NCBI GenBank assembly: GCA_942492205.1 | Contig: CALODT010000005.1 | Coordinates: 168,166-232,165 of the forward strand | Source of the DNA: UBA1847 sp942492205 | GTDB taxonomy: Bacteria > Pseudomonadota > Gammaproteobacteria > Steroidobacterales > Woeseiaceae | DNA length: 64,000 bases | Direction of reading: 5' to 3' | Part shown: positions 1 through 7,772 of the stretch, one piece after another | Layout of the letters: each line of letters opens with the position of its first letter | How positions within the stretch are numbered: the first letter of the stretch is position 1 | The notes under the pieces: model-generated | Database searches by the model: none | What the model was told of the DNA's origin: nothing | What the model saw: only the letters and a program-made list of their open reading frames with translations | Translations under genes and position numbers: made by a program

Positions 1-184
1 CCATCTCGTCGGCGTGGCGTCCCGCGTTACGCCGCCAGTCATCTTCGGAGTCGAGCAAGCGGAGTGCCAGGCTTGGAGGGCTGTCGGGCTGTCGCCGGAC
101 GCGCGCAATGCTCACTTTTGCGCCATCGAGCGCAACTCCCGCACGTGAATTCTTGGCCAAAGACCCTTTGAAGTGTCGCAACAT
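1..184 (-). CDS. Partial protein, N-terminus only (possibly PilM/MshI-like)
   Basis: An open frame starts with ATG at 184 on the minus strand and runs off the left edge without a stop, giving 61 residues beginning MLRHFKGSLAKNSRAGVALD. A plausible ribosome site (AGGTG) lies about 8 bases before the ATG. Codon use is GC-rich at third positions like the neighbours. The start resembles the short basic leader followed by a first strand (GVALDGAKVSIARV) seen in actin-like pilus-assembly proteins of the PilM/MshI type. That is only a resemblance, because the rest lies outside the window. It is divergent from the symporter gene on its right. Confidence 0.45.
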   Translation of the reverse strand, partial: MLRHFKGSLAKNSRAGVALDGAKVSIARVRRQPDSPPSLALRLLDSEDDWRRNAGRHADEM

Positions 185-338
185 AGCCCGGCACCTGACG
201 CCGTTTTACAAAACCAGAGTTACTTGTATCGGTCGCCAGGCGCCGATCTTTAGCGACACAATCCAGAAAAAGCTATAGTTCATGGGCCTTTGCGGGGATT
301 GTGGCCCTGAATATCGGGGCCTCAGGAGAATTCGAAGA

Positions 339-1712
339 ATGGCTTTAGCGACGTCGAGCGGCACCGGCACTACCTGGTCTTCCGGGTTCACCTTTATCCT
401 CGCCGCTGTAGGCGCGGCCGTCGGGCTGGGAAATATCTGGAAATTTCCCTATGTCGTGGGCGTCAGCGGTGGCGGCGCCTTCGTTATCGTCTACATCGCC
501 TGCGTCGTGTTTGTCGCGGTTCCCATCCTGATCGCGGAGCTCTGGATCGGCCGACGCGGGGGTGACAGCCCGCCGGTCGCCATGCGCACCGTCGCGGAAA
601 AAGCGGGCCGATCTCGTGCGTGGTTCCTCGTAGGCTGGATGGGCATGCTCGTTGGCTACCTGATTGCGACGTACTACAGCGTGATTGCCGGCTGGACCCT
701 CGCCTACATCGTCAAGGCCGGCAACGGCTTTGACGGCGCAAGCCCGCAGGACGTGGCAAAGCAGTTCGACGACCTGCTGGCGGACCCGCTCGCTATGACG
801 TTGTGGCACACGGTGTTCATCACGATAGCCCTGTTTATCGTCGGCCGGGGACTCCGCAATGGCATCGAGAAAGCGGTGAAGATCCTCATGCCGGCACTGT
901 TCGTGATGTTGCTTGTGATGATTGGCTACGCCGCGGTGGAAGGCGATTTTTCGGCGGCTACGAGTTTTCTGTTCAGCACCGACTTCAGCAAGATTGACGG
1001 CACCATCGTGCTCAGCGCCGTGGGGCAGGCATTTTTCTCGATCAGCGTTGCCATGGGTTTGATCATGACCTATGGCTCGTACGTGCCGAAGGACGTGTCA
1101 CTGACCAAGTCGGCGCTGATCATCGCGGGCGCCGACACGCTGGTTGCACTGCTTGCCGGATTGATGATCTTTCCGCTGGTATTCGCCAACAATCTCGACC
1201 CCGGCTCGGGGCCGGGCCTGATTTTCCGTACCTTGCCGACGGCCTTTGCAGGCATGAGCGGTGGCGCGGTGTTCGGTGCCTTGTTCTTTGTGCTGCTGGC
1301 TTTCGCTGCAGTGACGTCGATTATCGCGATTATCGAGCCGATCGTTGCCTACGCGGAGGGTAAATGGGGCATGCGCCGGCGCAATGGTTGCATCGTGTTC
1401 GGTTTTCTTGCCTGGGCCATCGGTCTTGCGAGCGTGTTCTCGTTCAATATCTGGTCCGGCGTCACGCCGCTGGGCGCGCTGGGACCGTTCAAAGACATGA
1501 ATGTGTTCGCGCTGATCGACTACTTCACGGCAAACCTCATGATGCCGCTGGGCGGAATTCTGATGGCCGTGTTCGTTGGCTGGATGGTGAAGCCCAAAGT
1601 GCTGGCCGAAGATCTGTCGTTCGGTAGTCCCCTGTTATTCACGGTCTGGCTGTGGATGATTCGCGTGGTTGCGCCGGTGGCGATCCTGGGCGTCCTCTAC
1701 AGCAGCCTGTAA
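339..1712 (+). CDS. Sodium-dependent transporter, NSS (SNF) family
   Basis: A 457-residue polytopic inner-membrane protein of the neurotransmitter:sodium symporter family (LeuT/MhsT type), which couples Na+ entry to uptake of amino acids or related solutes. The first membrane segment carries the family signature GAAVGLGNIWKFPYVVG, the unwound TM1 that binds sodium and substrate. Ten or more further hydrophobic segments follow. I chose the ATG at 339 over an in-frame ATG at 282 because AGGAG sits at 324-328 with good spacing, and the extra 19 residues look non-conserved. The exact substrate cannot be read from sequence. It is convergent with the MFS gene, with only 8 bases between the stops. 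Confidence 0.93.
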   Translation: MALATSSGTGTTWSSGFTFILAAVGAAVGLGNIWKFPYVVGVSGGGAFVIVYIACVVFVAVPILIAELWIGRRGGDSPPVAMRTVAEKAGRSRAWFLVGWMGMLVGYLIATYYSVIAGWTLAYIVKAGNGFDGASPQDVAKQFDDLLADPLAMTLWHTVFITIALFIVGRGLRNGIEKAVKILMPALFVMLLVMIGYAAVEGDFSAATSFLFSTDFSKIDGTIVLSAVGQAFFSISVAMGLIMTYGSYVPKDVSLTKSALIIAGADTLVALLAGLMIFPLVFANNLDPGSGPGLIFRTLPTAFAGMSGGAVFGALFFVLLAFAAVTSIIAIIEPIVAYAEGKWGMRRRNGCIVFGFLAWAIGLASVFSFNIWSGVTPLGALGPFKDMNVFALIDYFTANLMMPLGGILMAVFVGWMVKPKVLAEDLSFGSPLLFTVWLWMIRVVAPVAILGVLYSSL

Positions 1713-1720
1713 CGCGCGCG

Positions 1721-2974
1721 CTAGCGCTCCGCAGGAGCATGCTCCTGCGGCTGGATATCCTCCTCGAACAACTGCGAGGCTGTCTGCGCTGCGGACAGGG
1801 CGTCTCCAAAAGCGATCTGCTGGGTTGCCTCATTGTGGCGCAGCAGGAATCGAACAGAGACATAAGCGATCAACGTCAGGTGCACTATCGCTGTGAACAG
1901 AAACAGCGCACCGGGGGAGTGCAGGGTCATCAGTGCCGAAGCCACAAACGGCCCGATAATCGCTCCCACTCCATACATGAGTAACAAGCCGCCGGATACG
2001 GTGACGTATTCACCAGGCTCGGCAAAATCATTGGTGTAGGCAACGGCGATTGTATAGAGGGGAAAAGCCAGCCCACCCCAGAGCGCGCCCAGCAATATCG
2101 TCGGCATAAAGCCAAGTCCCGGCGACAGCAGGAACAGGGCCATGCCAGCGCCGCCGCCGATCGCCGATACGGCTATCAATACGCTGCGCCGGCTTACCCT
2201 GTCGGACAGCAGGCCCAGCGGCCATTGCCCGACTGCGCCGCCTACAACGGCGGCGGTCATGAACCAGGCGGCGAGCGAAATGTCGTCGCCTACGCGGGCC
2301 GCAAACACGGCCGCAAGCCCCCAGAACGAGCCGTTGGCAAGACCGGAAACGAAGCAGCCGAATGCGCCCGATGGCGAAATCTCGAAGAGGCGTTTCAGAT
2401 CGACGGCAACGGCATGCGGATGATCGGGGGTCGGCGAAGTGGACAGAGCGATCGGGACCGCGCTGATCGACACCAGGATCGACGCAATAATGAAGAGCTG
2501 CAGTCCGGACGGCTCATAGAGCAGGGTCATCATCTGGCCCAGGGCAAGAACTGTCAGCGTGATCATTGCGTAGCTTGAAAAAACGATGCCGCGATTCTCA
2601 TTGCTGGAACGCTCGTTTAGCCAGCTCTCGATAACGACGTATAGCACCGCGAAACAAAAGCCGGTCAGCATGCGCAGTGAACCCCAGACAACAGGCTCAA
2701 CGATGAGGCCGTGCAGGAGCGGCGCCGCGCTGGCAAGGGCGCTCATGGCGAGGAATACGCGTACATGACCGACGCGACGCATCAGTTCGCCGCCTGTCAG
2801 GCAGCCAATGGTAAAGCCGAAGAAATAGGCGGCGCCCATCGCGCCGATGGACAGTGTGGAAAAGTCTTCAAGCGCAGCCCGAACCGGCAGCAGCGTGCCC
2901 TGCAGGCCTTGCCCGGTTAGCAGTATAGAAACGCTGATGAGCAACGCCAGGACGGGTGCAATTGCTTTGATCAT
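1721..2974 (-). CDS. MFS transporter, YcaD-like
   Basis: A 417-residue major facilitator superfamily protein with about 12 membrane segments. The loop after TM2 (GGELMRRVGHVRVFL) and the segment FCFAVLYVVIESWLNER resemble the YcaD-type group, whose substrate is unknown. The short hydrophilic C-terminus (EEDIQPQEHAPAER) is encoded across a perfect 22-bp palindrome. The gene stands alone, facing the symporter, and does not look cotranscribed with the small protein upstream because a terminator-like hairpin lies between them at 3025-3047. Confidence 0.88.
   Translation of the reverse strand: MIKAIAPVLALLISVSILLTGQGLQGTLLPVRAALEDFSTLSIGAMGAAYFFGFTIGCLTGGELMRRVGHVRVFLAMSALASAAPLLHGLIVEPVVWGSLRMLTGFCFAVLYVVIESWLNERSSNENRGIVFSSYAMITLTVLALGQMMTLLYEPSGLQLFIIASILVSISAVPIALSTSPTPDHPHAVAVDLKRLFEISPSGAFGCFVSGLANGSFWGLAAVFAARVGDDISLAAWFMTAAVVGGAVGQWPLGLLSDRVSRRSVLIAVSAIGGGAGMALFLLSPGLGFMPTILLGALWGGLAFPLYTIAVAYTNDFAEPGEYVTVSGGLLLMYGVGAIIGPFVASALMTLHSPGALFLFTAIVHLTLIAYVSVRFLLRHNEATQQIAFGDALSAAQTASQLFEEDIQPQEHAPAER
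1729..1750. repeat. Perfect 22-bp palindrome between convergent genes
   Basis: Positions 1729-1750 read identically on both strands (arm CCGCAGGAGCA). It lies inside the last codons of the MFS gene, just past the stop of the symporter gene. There is no T-run, so it is not a canonical intrinsic terminator, but a strong hairpin here could limit convergent read-through. The GCAGGAGC arm resembles the GTAGGAGC end of the repeat array at 42 kb; whether that is meaningful is unknown. Confidence 0.5.
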
Positions 2975-3017
2975 TTCGCCTGTGCCCGTTCACCGGGCTC
3001 TGATAACCGCGGCTGTA

Positions 3018-3047
3018 AATCAAACGGGGCGCCAGATCGGCGCCCCG
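3018..3047 (-). terminator. Intrinsic terminator of the DUF5519/small-protein operon
   Basis: On the minus strand a 9-bp GC stem (CGGGGCGCC / GGCGCCCCG, 3025-3047) with a 5-base loop is followed by TTTGATTT. It lies 29 bases past the stop of the small acidic/His-rich protein and before the MFS start. Confidence 0.7.
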
Positions 3048-3075
3048 CTCTCGTGGTAGTGTGAACCAGACCCGT

Positions 3076-3303
3076 TCAGTAAGAGGTTCTTATACCCGGG
3101 TCGTCATCGAAGTCAAAACTGTCGAAGTCGTCCATGTTATCGAACTCATCCCAATCGTCGTCTTCCCAGGGATCATTGTGGAAGGCTTTATGGCGCTTGT
3201 GGCCCGCTGCCTTGTGGTGGTGCTTGCTCTTGTGAGGGCGACGATTTGCGGCAAACGTGTCAAAGTCGAGTTCGTCCAGGTCTTCGTAATCAAACGGACG
3301 CAT
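3076..3303 (-). CDS. Small charge-segregated Asp/His-rich protein
   Basis: A 75-residue hypothetical protein. It starts at ATG 3303 with a good GAGGAG ribosome site 8 bases upstream. The composition is striking: an acidic first third (YEDLDELDFDTF), a basic His/Lys middle (HKSKHHHKAAGHKRHK), and a very acidic, aromatic last third (WEDDDWDEFDNMDDFD). There is no signal peptide or membrane segment. It begins 12 bases after the stop of the DUF5519 gene, so the two are probably cotranscribed. The His cluster could bind metal and the opposite charges could fold on each other, but both ideas are inference; I recognise no family. Confidence 0.75.
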   Translation of the reverse strand: MRPFDYEDLDELDFDTFAANRRPHKSKHHHKAAGHKRHKAFHNDPWEDDDWDEFDNMDDFDSFDFDDDPGIRTSY

Positions 3304-3315
3304 TGTGAAGCTCCT

Positions 3316-3810
3316 CTATTGTAGGGTCGTGCGTGAATATTTCGGCATCTCCCGGTTCGGTGCGTTGCAACGCCCGAGCGCATTTGCCGAGGGGTCGGTA
3401 AGTGATTCGTAGGCCTGCTGCAGGATGCTCCAGCAGGTTTCGAGTTCGGTATCGTCGCGCGGCAGGAAAAGCAGCGCGCGATTACTTAAAAGCTTGCCCC
3501 AGCCGCGCATGACTACCTGGTGCCTGGCCCAGTTATCCAGCCCGTGCACGGCGATACCGTCGCTATTCATGCGGCAAAAGAGGACCGTCCTCGGATTACC
3601 GATCGTTCGTCGAGACGGCTGCTCTTGCAGGTACGCGGTTACCTGCCGTGGTAGGGTGTCGCCGCCGGATTCGACGACCTCGACGCCGGCGAGCCGGCCG
3701 ATACGGGCGACGAGCGCAAGGTCGACGGACAGCTCCCGGGGCGCCATTCTGTTGGCGCGAATCCTCGCGGGCAGCTGGAAGCGTTGAAGCTGGTGCGCGG
3801 CTGTTGCCAT
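3316..3810 (-). CDS. DUF5519 (luciferase-like) family protein
   Basis: A 164-residue soluble protein. The second half has the pattern of the DUF5519/Luciferase_dom family: a His-containing strand (GIAVHGLDNW), a conserved turn (RGWGKLL), then LLFLPRDDTELETCWSILQQAYESL. Despite the domain name, members are mostly of unknown function and are not proven light-producing enzymes. The start at 3810 has a weak ribosome site. It is divergent from the MarR gene across a 99-bp AT-rich promoter region and is followed closely by the small Asp/His-rich gene, so the MarR protein may control both. Confidence 0.7.
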   Translation of the reverse strand: MATAAHQLQRFQLPARIRANRMAPRELSVDLALVARIGRLAGVEVVESGGDTLPRQVTAYLQEQPSRRTIGNPRTVLFCRMNSDGIAVHGLDNWARHQVVMRGWGKLLSNRALLFLPRDDTELETCWSILQQAYESLTDPSANALGRCNAPNREMPKYSRTTLQ

Positions 3811-3860
3811 GTGTTCTATCGCTAGTGGAAACTGTACCTTGACCGAAGTATCTTATATTT

Positions 3861-3893
3861 TATTTCGATGTCAAGTAATTTGATATCAAAATA
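3861..3893. promoter_or_regulatory. Palindromic operator, probably for the MarR regulator
   Basis: An AT-rich 33-bp region between divergent genes holds two 14-bp arms (3861-3874 and 3880-3893) that are inverted repeats with two mismatches and a 5-base spacer. Inside the right arm, TTTGATATCAAA (3879-3890) is a perfect 12-bp palindrome. MarR-family dimers typically bind sites of this kind. It lies 17 bases before the MarR start, so autorepression and control of the DUF5519 operon are likely but inferred. Confidence 0.65.
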
Positions 3894-3909
3894 AATAACT
3901 GATTGGACG

Positions 3910-4404
3910 ATGACGAAAGACGCCGTAGATGACATTCTGGAGCAGTGGTCCGAGGAGCGCCCGGAGCTGGACACCGCGAGCCTCGGGATCGTTCTTCGAG
4001 TGACGTCGCTGTCCCGCACATTCACCCGTCACGCGGGCGAAGCTTTAGAACCACTGGATCTCGAGCTGTTCGAGTACGACGTGCTTTCGGCACTGCGGCG
4101 CCAGGGCAAGCCGTATTCGTTGACGGCATCCCGGCTCGCCAAAGCGACGGGCCTGAGCAGCGGAGCAATGACCAACCGCATCGACAGGCTCGAAGAGCGC
4201 GCCCTGGTTCGCCGACGGCCCGATCCTGACGATCGGCGGGGTGTCATCGTGGCGCTGACCCGGTCTGGCCGGACAACCATCGAGCAGGCCGTGCAGCTAC
4301 GGCTGGATGCCGCAGACGATAGCCTGTCCACGTTGAGCGCTACCGAAAAACGACGCCTTGCCGGGCTACTGCGGAAAGTCAGACTGGCGGACGACAGCGG
4401 CTAG
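3910..4404 (+). CDS. MarR family transcriptional regulator
   Basis: A 164-residue winged-helix repressor. After an N-terminal dimerisation helix region (about 20-60), the DNA-recognition part reads SRLAKATGLSSGAMTNRID (about residues 77-95) and the wing reads RRRPDPDDRRGVIVALT, both classic for MarR. It ends in the usual C-terminal dimerisation helices. MarR proteins usually respond to small phenolic or lipophilic ligands; the ligand here is unknown. The divergent DUF5519/small-protein operon and the palindrome just upstream are the likely targets. Confidence 0.92.
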   Translation: MTKDAVDDILEQWSEERPELDTASLGIVLRVTSLSRTFTRHAGEALEPLDLELFEYDVLSALRRQGKPYSLTASRLAKATGLSSGAMTNRIDRLEERALVRRRPDPDDRRGVIVALTRSGRTTIEQAVQLRLDAADDSLSTLSATEKRRLAGLLRKVRLADDSG

Positions 4405-4418
4405 GTGGCGCCCTGCCG

Positions 4419-7400
4419 TTAGGGCTTCTTGACGCTGTATACAACGTCCACGTTGCGCACCGAACCAGAGCGCGATTCCACCATCAGCCTTCGGGTCAGC
4501 TGGTAGCGCAACAGCAGCGTGCCCAGGTTGTCGACGACCCCGTAAGCGTATTCGATGAACAGTCGCTCGCCCAGGCGCTTGCCGGCAACCAGCTGCCGAT
4601 TTTCTCCGGCGCCCTGGATGCCAAAGGTCTCAAGGCCGAGCTGGTTGCGAATCCTCGAGGCAACGCTGCCCGCCGTCGTCAGACCGAGTGCGAAAGCGGC
4701 CTGGTTCAGCATATCGCCCTGCTCGGAGCTGGCGCTGGCGAGCGGCCTGCCTGTCAGCAGGTAGGACAGCGCCTCGGCGTCGCCCAGCGGCGGTTCGCTG
4801 TAGACCTGGGATTTTAGCTGCGCCGGCGTGCCGGTCAGGTGAATGCCGGCTACGGTATTGTCACTGGCCGTTCGCGTGGCACGAACGTTGAGCGTCGGAT
4901 TACTCAGCGGCCCATTAAATATCAGTTCGCCGCTCTCGATCTCGAGATTCTGGCCATAGGCCTGGTAGCGTCCTTCGCTGAGAACGACACGCCCTTGCCC
5001 CTGGTAGGGCGACCTGCTGCTTCCGGTGATGCGAACTGAGCCTCCCAGTTTCGTGGAAAGGCCGAATCCAGAGAATGACACATCGTCTCCGAGGGCCGTC
5101 CTGACATCGACATACAGCATTCGACGAGGCTGTACGGCAGCCGCTTCACCGCGGTGGACAACCGCGTCCGGCGACGGCTTTTCGGTCGTCTCCGGGAGAT
5201 TTTTCACGGTGATGCTTGCTTCAGGAATGACGAGTTCCCCGCTGACCCGCGTCTGGCGTTCGTCGAAGACTACCGTGATGTTCGGAGACGCGGCCGCCTG
5301 CAGGTCCGGCAGGCGCATGAGCTGGAAATCTTCGCCTTTCAGGCGCACTTCGCTGCGAATGCCGGTCTCTGCGCCAATCGACGTCGCGCCGTCAATCTGC
5401 AAATAGCCTTCGCCCGATCTCGCGCTACCTTGCAAAGACAGTTCACCGGCCTTGCTTTGTCGAACGAGGAGTCCGATGTCTGTCACAGAAATACCGGCCC
5501 GGCGGACATCAACGGAGCCGTCTCGCAAGCCCACTTCGCCGCTGACTTCGGGAGCCGCGAGACTGCCCGCCGCGTCGATCCGACCGTAAATAGCGCCCTT
5601 CGCATTGGCAATATCCGGATAGAAGAAGCTCACCAGGCTGAGGTCATTCAGCGCCAGGCTGCCCTGTCCTGACAGAGGAGACCGGAAGTCGAGGATATCC
5701 TGGACCTCCATGTTGCCCGACACATGGTCGGCGGACTCTGCCAGCCGAAGCTCAAAGTTGCCAACGAGCCTGTTGTCGATCACTTCCGCACTGACGGAGG
5801 CTTCTTCAAAGTCTGCCGACACGTCATCGCCTTCGTAACTCGCAAGCAGTCCAAGGCCTTCGACGCGCAGGTCGGTAGTCGCATTCAAACGGCCGTCCGC
5901 AAAATTGCCGCGAGCTTGCAGGCTGATCTCGCCGAGAATGCTTGCGCCCTCGGGCAGGTATCGCGGTAAGGATGCAACTGGCAGTGCACTGATGGTGGTT
6001 TCGAAGCTCACCGGACCCGCGAAATCGTAGTTCAGTGCGACGCATGCGAGGCCTTCGATCTCTGTCGTGCCAAAGCAGGCGGTTTCGAGTTCCAGCTGTG
6101 TTCGAGAAACGGTGAGCGGCGTCTGCTGCTGCAGACTCCATTCGCCAAGCCAATCGCGACGCAGATTGAGGCTGTTCAGCGTGCCGCGCCAACGATTGTC
6201 GGCAAAACGACCGCCGAGACCTGCCGCCAGGCTGCCGTGTTGAATCGAATCGACCTCGATCGATACGCTGCCGTTACCGGACGACGGCAGCTGGAAAGTC
6301 GCGTTCAGACTGTCAATCGTGTTGCCCGCCCAGCTGAGTCCGTCTGCAGTAACAAAGCCGGACGCCTCGACGCTTTTCAGGTCCGACTCAATACTCAGGT
6401 CGCTGTTCAGCGCCCCACCAACGCCGAGGTCCAGCTGGCCAAGGTCTGCGAACCGGGCTTTTGCATCCAGCGTCAAACCGCGGCCGTAAACGCCGCCAAC
6501 ACTCAGACGGTTATCGCCAACAGAAGCGATCACGTTGTCGAATCGCAGCGCGTCGTCGGCATACAAGAACGCGCCACTGCCGCTGACGGCATAGTTGTTG
6601 AGCACGCCGGACAAGCGCTCCACCTGCAGATCGAGTGTTGGCTTGCCGTTGATGAGCTGACCCGACGTGGCGCCTGTCAGCTCAAGAGCGCCCTGCAGAC
6701 GCGCGTCAGCCAGCGCCGGATTCAGTTCGGAGAGCGAAATGTCGAAGGACCAGCTGGGCTCCGCGGACAGCAGGACAGCGCCGCTCGCGCGCAGCGTACC
6801 CCAGTCGTTCGCGGCCAACAGGGCCGCAACGTCGACACGGTCACCCGTGTAAGTGCCCTGCGTTTGCAGGGTCGTGGCGGGCACCTCATCGGACGACAGC
6901 GTGGTAAGGCCATCAAAGTCGAGGCTGTTCAGCCCGCCTGTGACCGACAGTCGCCCATCGGCAAGCTCGATAGCTGCGGCATCGGCCTGTTGTAGGTGAA
7001 TCCTCTCCCAGCGATTCACGAGGTCGAGAATGACATTGCCATCGCTGATTGCAACAACGCCGTCGGTCGACACGGCGTAGGGTGCGTCCAGCCTGTGCTC
7101 TATTTCGTAGCTTGCTGCGTCGCCGCTGACCTGGAGAGCGCCTGATAATGCGGTTTGCTCCGGCAGCCGAAGTTTCCAGGTAGCGGAGGCGCTCAACGGG
7201 AAATTGCCTGCAAGCTCGGCGCTGCCTGAAAGATCGATATCGGCCTCTGAACTCCTGAGCGCGAAGCGCTGTATCTTCAGCGTCGATCCGGAAAGTCTGC
7301 CACCCAGTTGAACGGTATCGATCGCTATTTCTTTGCCCGAGATGGTGATACGGGCATTCTCGATTGACGCAGCGTCAAGGTGCAGAGCGATCGGGATATC

Positions 7401-7772
7401 GACGTTGAGCGGTTCGGATTCGGTTTCCGCTTGAGCGGGTTCGGAAACAACGATCTCGACGTTCCTGATGGCAAGCGTGTTAATCCGCACTTCACGTTTC
7501 AGCAGTGGCCGCAGCTCCAGCTCGGCGGCAACGTCGGCGACGGATACAATTGCTGATTCATCCTTCCAGGCGAAGTTCCTGAATTCGAGTCCATGCCACA
7601 GCGAGCCGCTGACGCTTTCAATAGTCAGCGGTTCCGGGAGACGCGGTGACGCCTGTGCAAGCAGCCAACGCGCACCACCCTGCGTTGCGATAAGCCAGGC
7701 CATGACCACCACGGCAAGCAACAAGATCGAGAGGATAATGGCGCCGCCCCACCGAATGCCGCGCCAAATCAC
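4419..7772 (-). CDS. tamB: TamB, inner-membrane translocation/assembly module subunit
   Basis: A protein of about 1117 residues: an N-terminal signal anchor (GGAIILSILLLAVVVMAWL), a long repetitive beta-rich body of the AsmA/TamB type, and a C-terminal TamB (DUF490) domain ending in VDVVYSVKKP. TamB forms a periplasm-spanning beta-taco groove and works with TamA in outer-membrane protein insertion and, as now proposed, phospholipid transport. I prefer the GTG at 7772, whose GTGA overlaps the tamA stop with GGGAG upstream, a normal coupling arrangement. An in-frame ATG at 7871 would add 33 residues inside tamA. Length is close to the usual 1200-1300. Confidence 0.92.
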   Translation of the reverse strand: MIWRGIRWGGAIILSILLLAVVVMAWLIATQGGARWLLAQASPRLPEPLTIESVSGSLWHGLEFRNFAWKDESAIVSVADVAAELELRPLLKREVRINTLAIRNVEIVVSEPAQAETESEPLNVDIPIALHLDAASIENARITISGKEIAIDTVQLGGRLSGSTLKIQRFALRSSEADIDLSGSAELAGNFPLSASATWKLRLPEQTALSGALQVSGDAASYEIEHRLDAPYAVSTDGVVAISDGNVILDLVNRWERIHLQQADAAAIELADGRLSVTGGLNSLDFDGLTTLSSDEVPATTLQTQGTYTGDRVDVAALLAANDWGTLRASGAVLLSAEPSWSFDISLSELNPALADARLQGALELTGATSGQLINGKPTLDLQVERLSGVLNNYAVSGSGAFLYADDALRFDNVIASVGDNRLSVGGVYGRGLTLDAKARFADLGQLDLGVGGALNSDLSIESDLKSVEASGFVTADGLSWAGNTIDSLNATFQLPSSGNGSVSIEVDSIQHGSLAAGLGGRFADNRWRGTLNSLNLRRDWLGEWSLQQQTPLTVSRTQLELETACFGTTEIEGLACVALNYDFAGPVSFETTISALPVASLPRYLPEGASILGEISLQARGNFADGRLNATTDLRVEGLGLLASYEGDDVSADFEEASVSAEVIDNRLVGNFELRLAESADHVSGNMEVQDILDFRSPLSGQGSLALNDLSLVSFFYPDIANAKGAIYGRIDAAGSLAAPEVSGEVGLRDGSVDVRRAGISVTDIGLLVRQSKAGELSLQGSARSGEGYLQIDGATSIGAETGIRSEVRLKGEDFQLMRLPDLQAAASPNITVVFDERQTRVSGELVIPEASITVKNLPETTEKPSPDAVVHRGEAAAVQPRRMLYVDVRTALGDDVSFSGFGLSTKLGGSVRITGSSRSPYQGQGRVVLSEGRYQAYGQNLEIESGELIFNGPLSNPTLNVRATRTASDNTVAGIHLTGTPAQLKSQVYSEPPLGDAEALSYLLTGRPLASASSEQGDMLNQAAFALGLTTAGSVASRIRNQLGLETFGIQGAGENRQLVAGKRLGERLFIEYAYGVVDNLGTLLLRYQLTRRLMVESRSGSVRNVDVVYSVKKP

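Noticed and set aside
3061..3324. 87-codon plus-strand hydrophobic frame at the small Asp/His-rich gene
   Set aside because: It is the exact antisense of the minus-strand gene, which has a strong ribosome site and a terminator; Asp codons read in reverse give Val/Ile and look like membrane segments.
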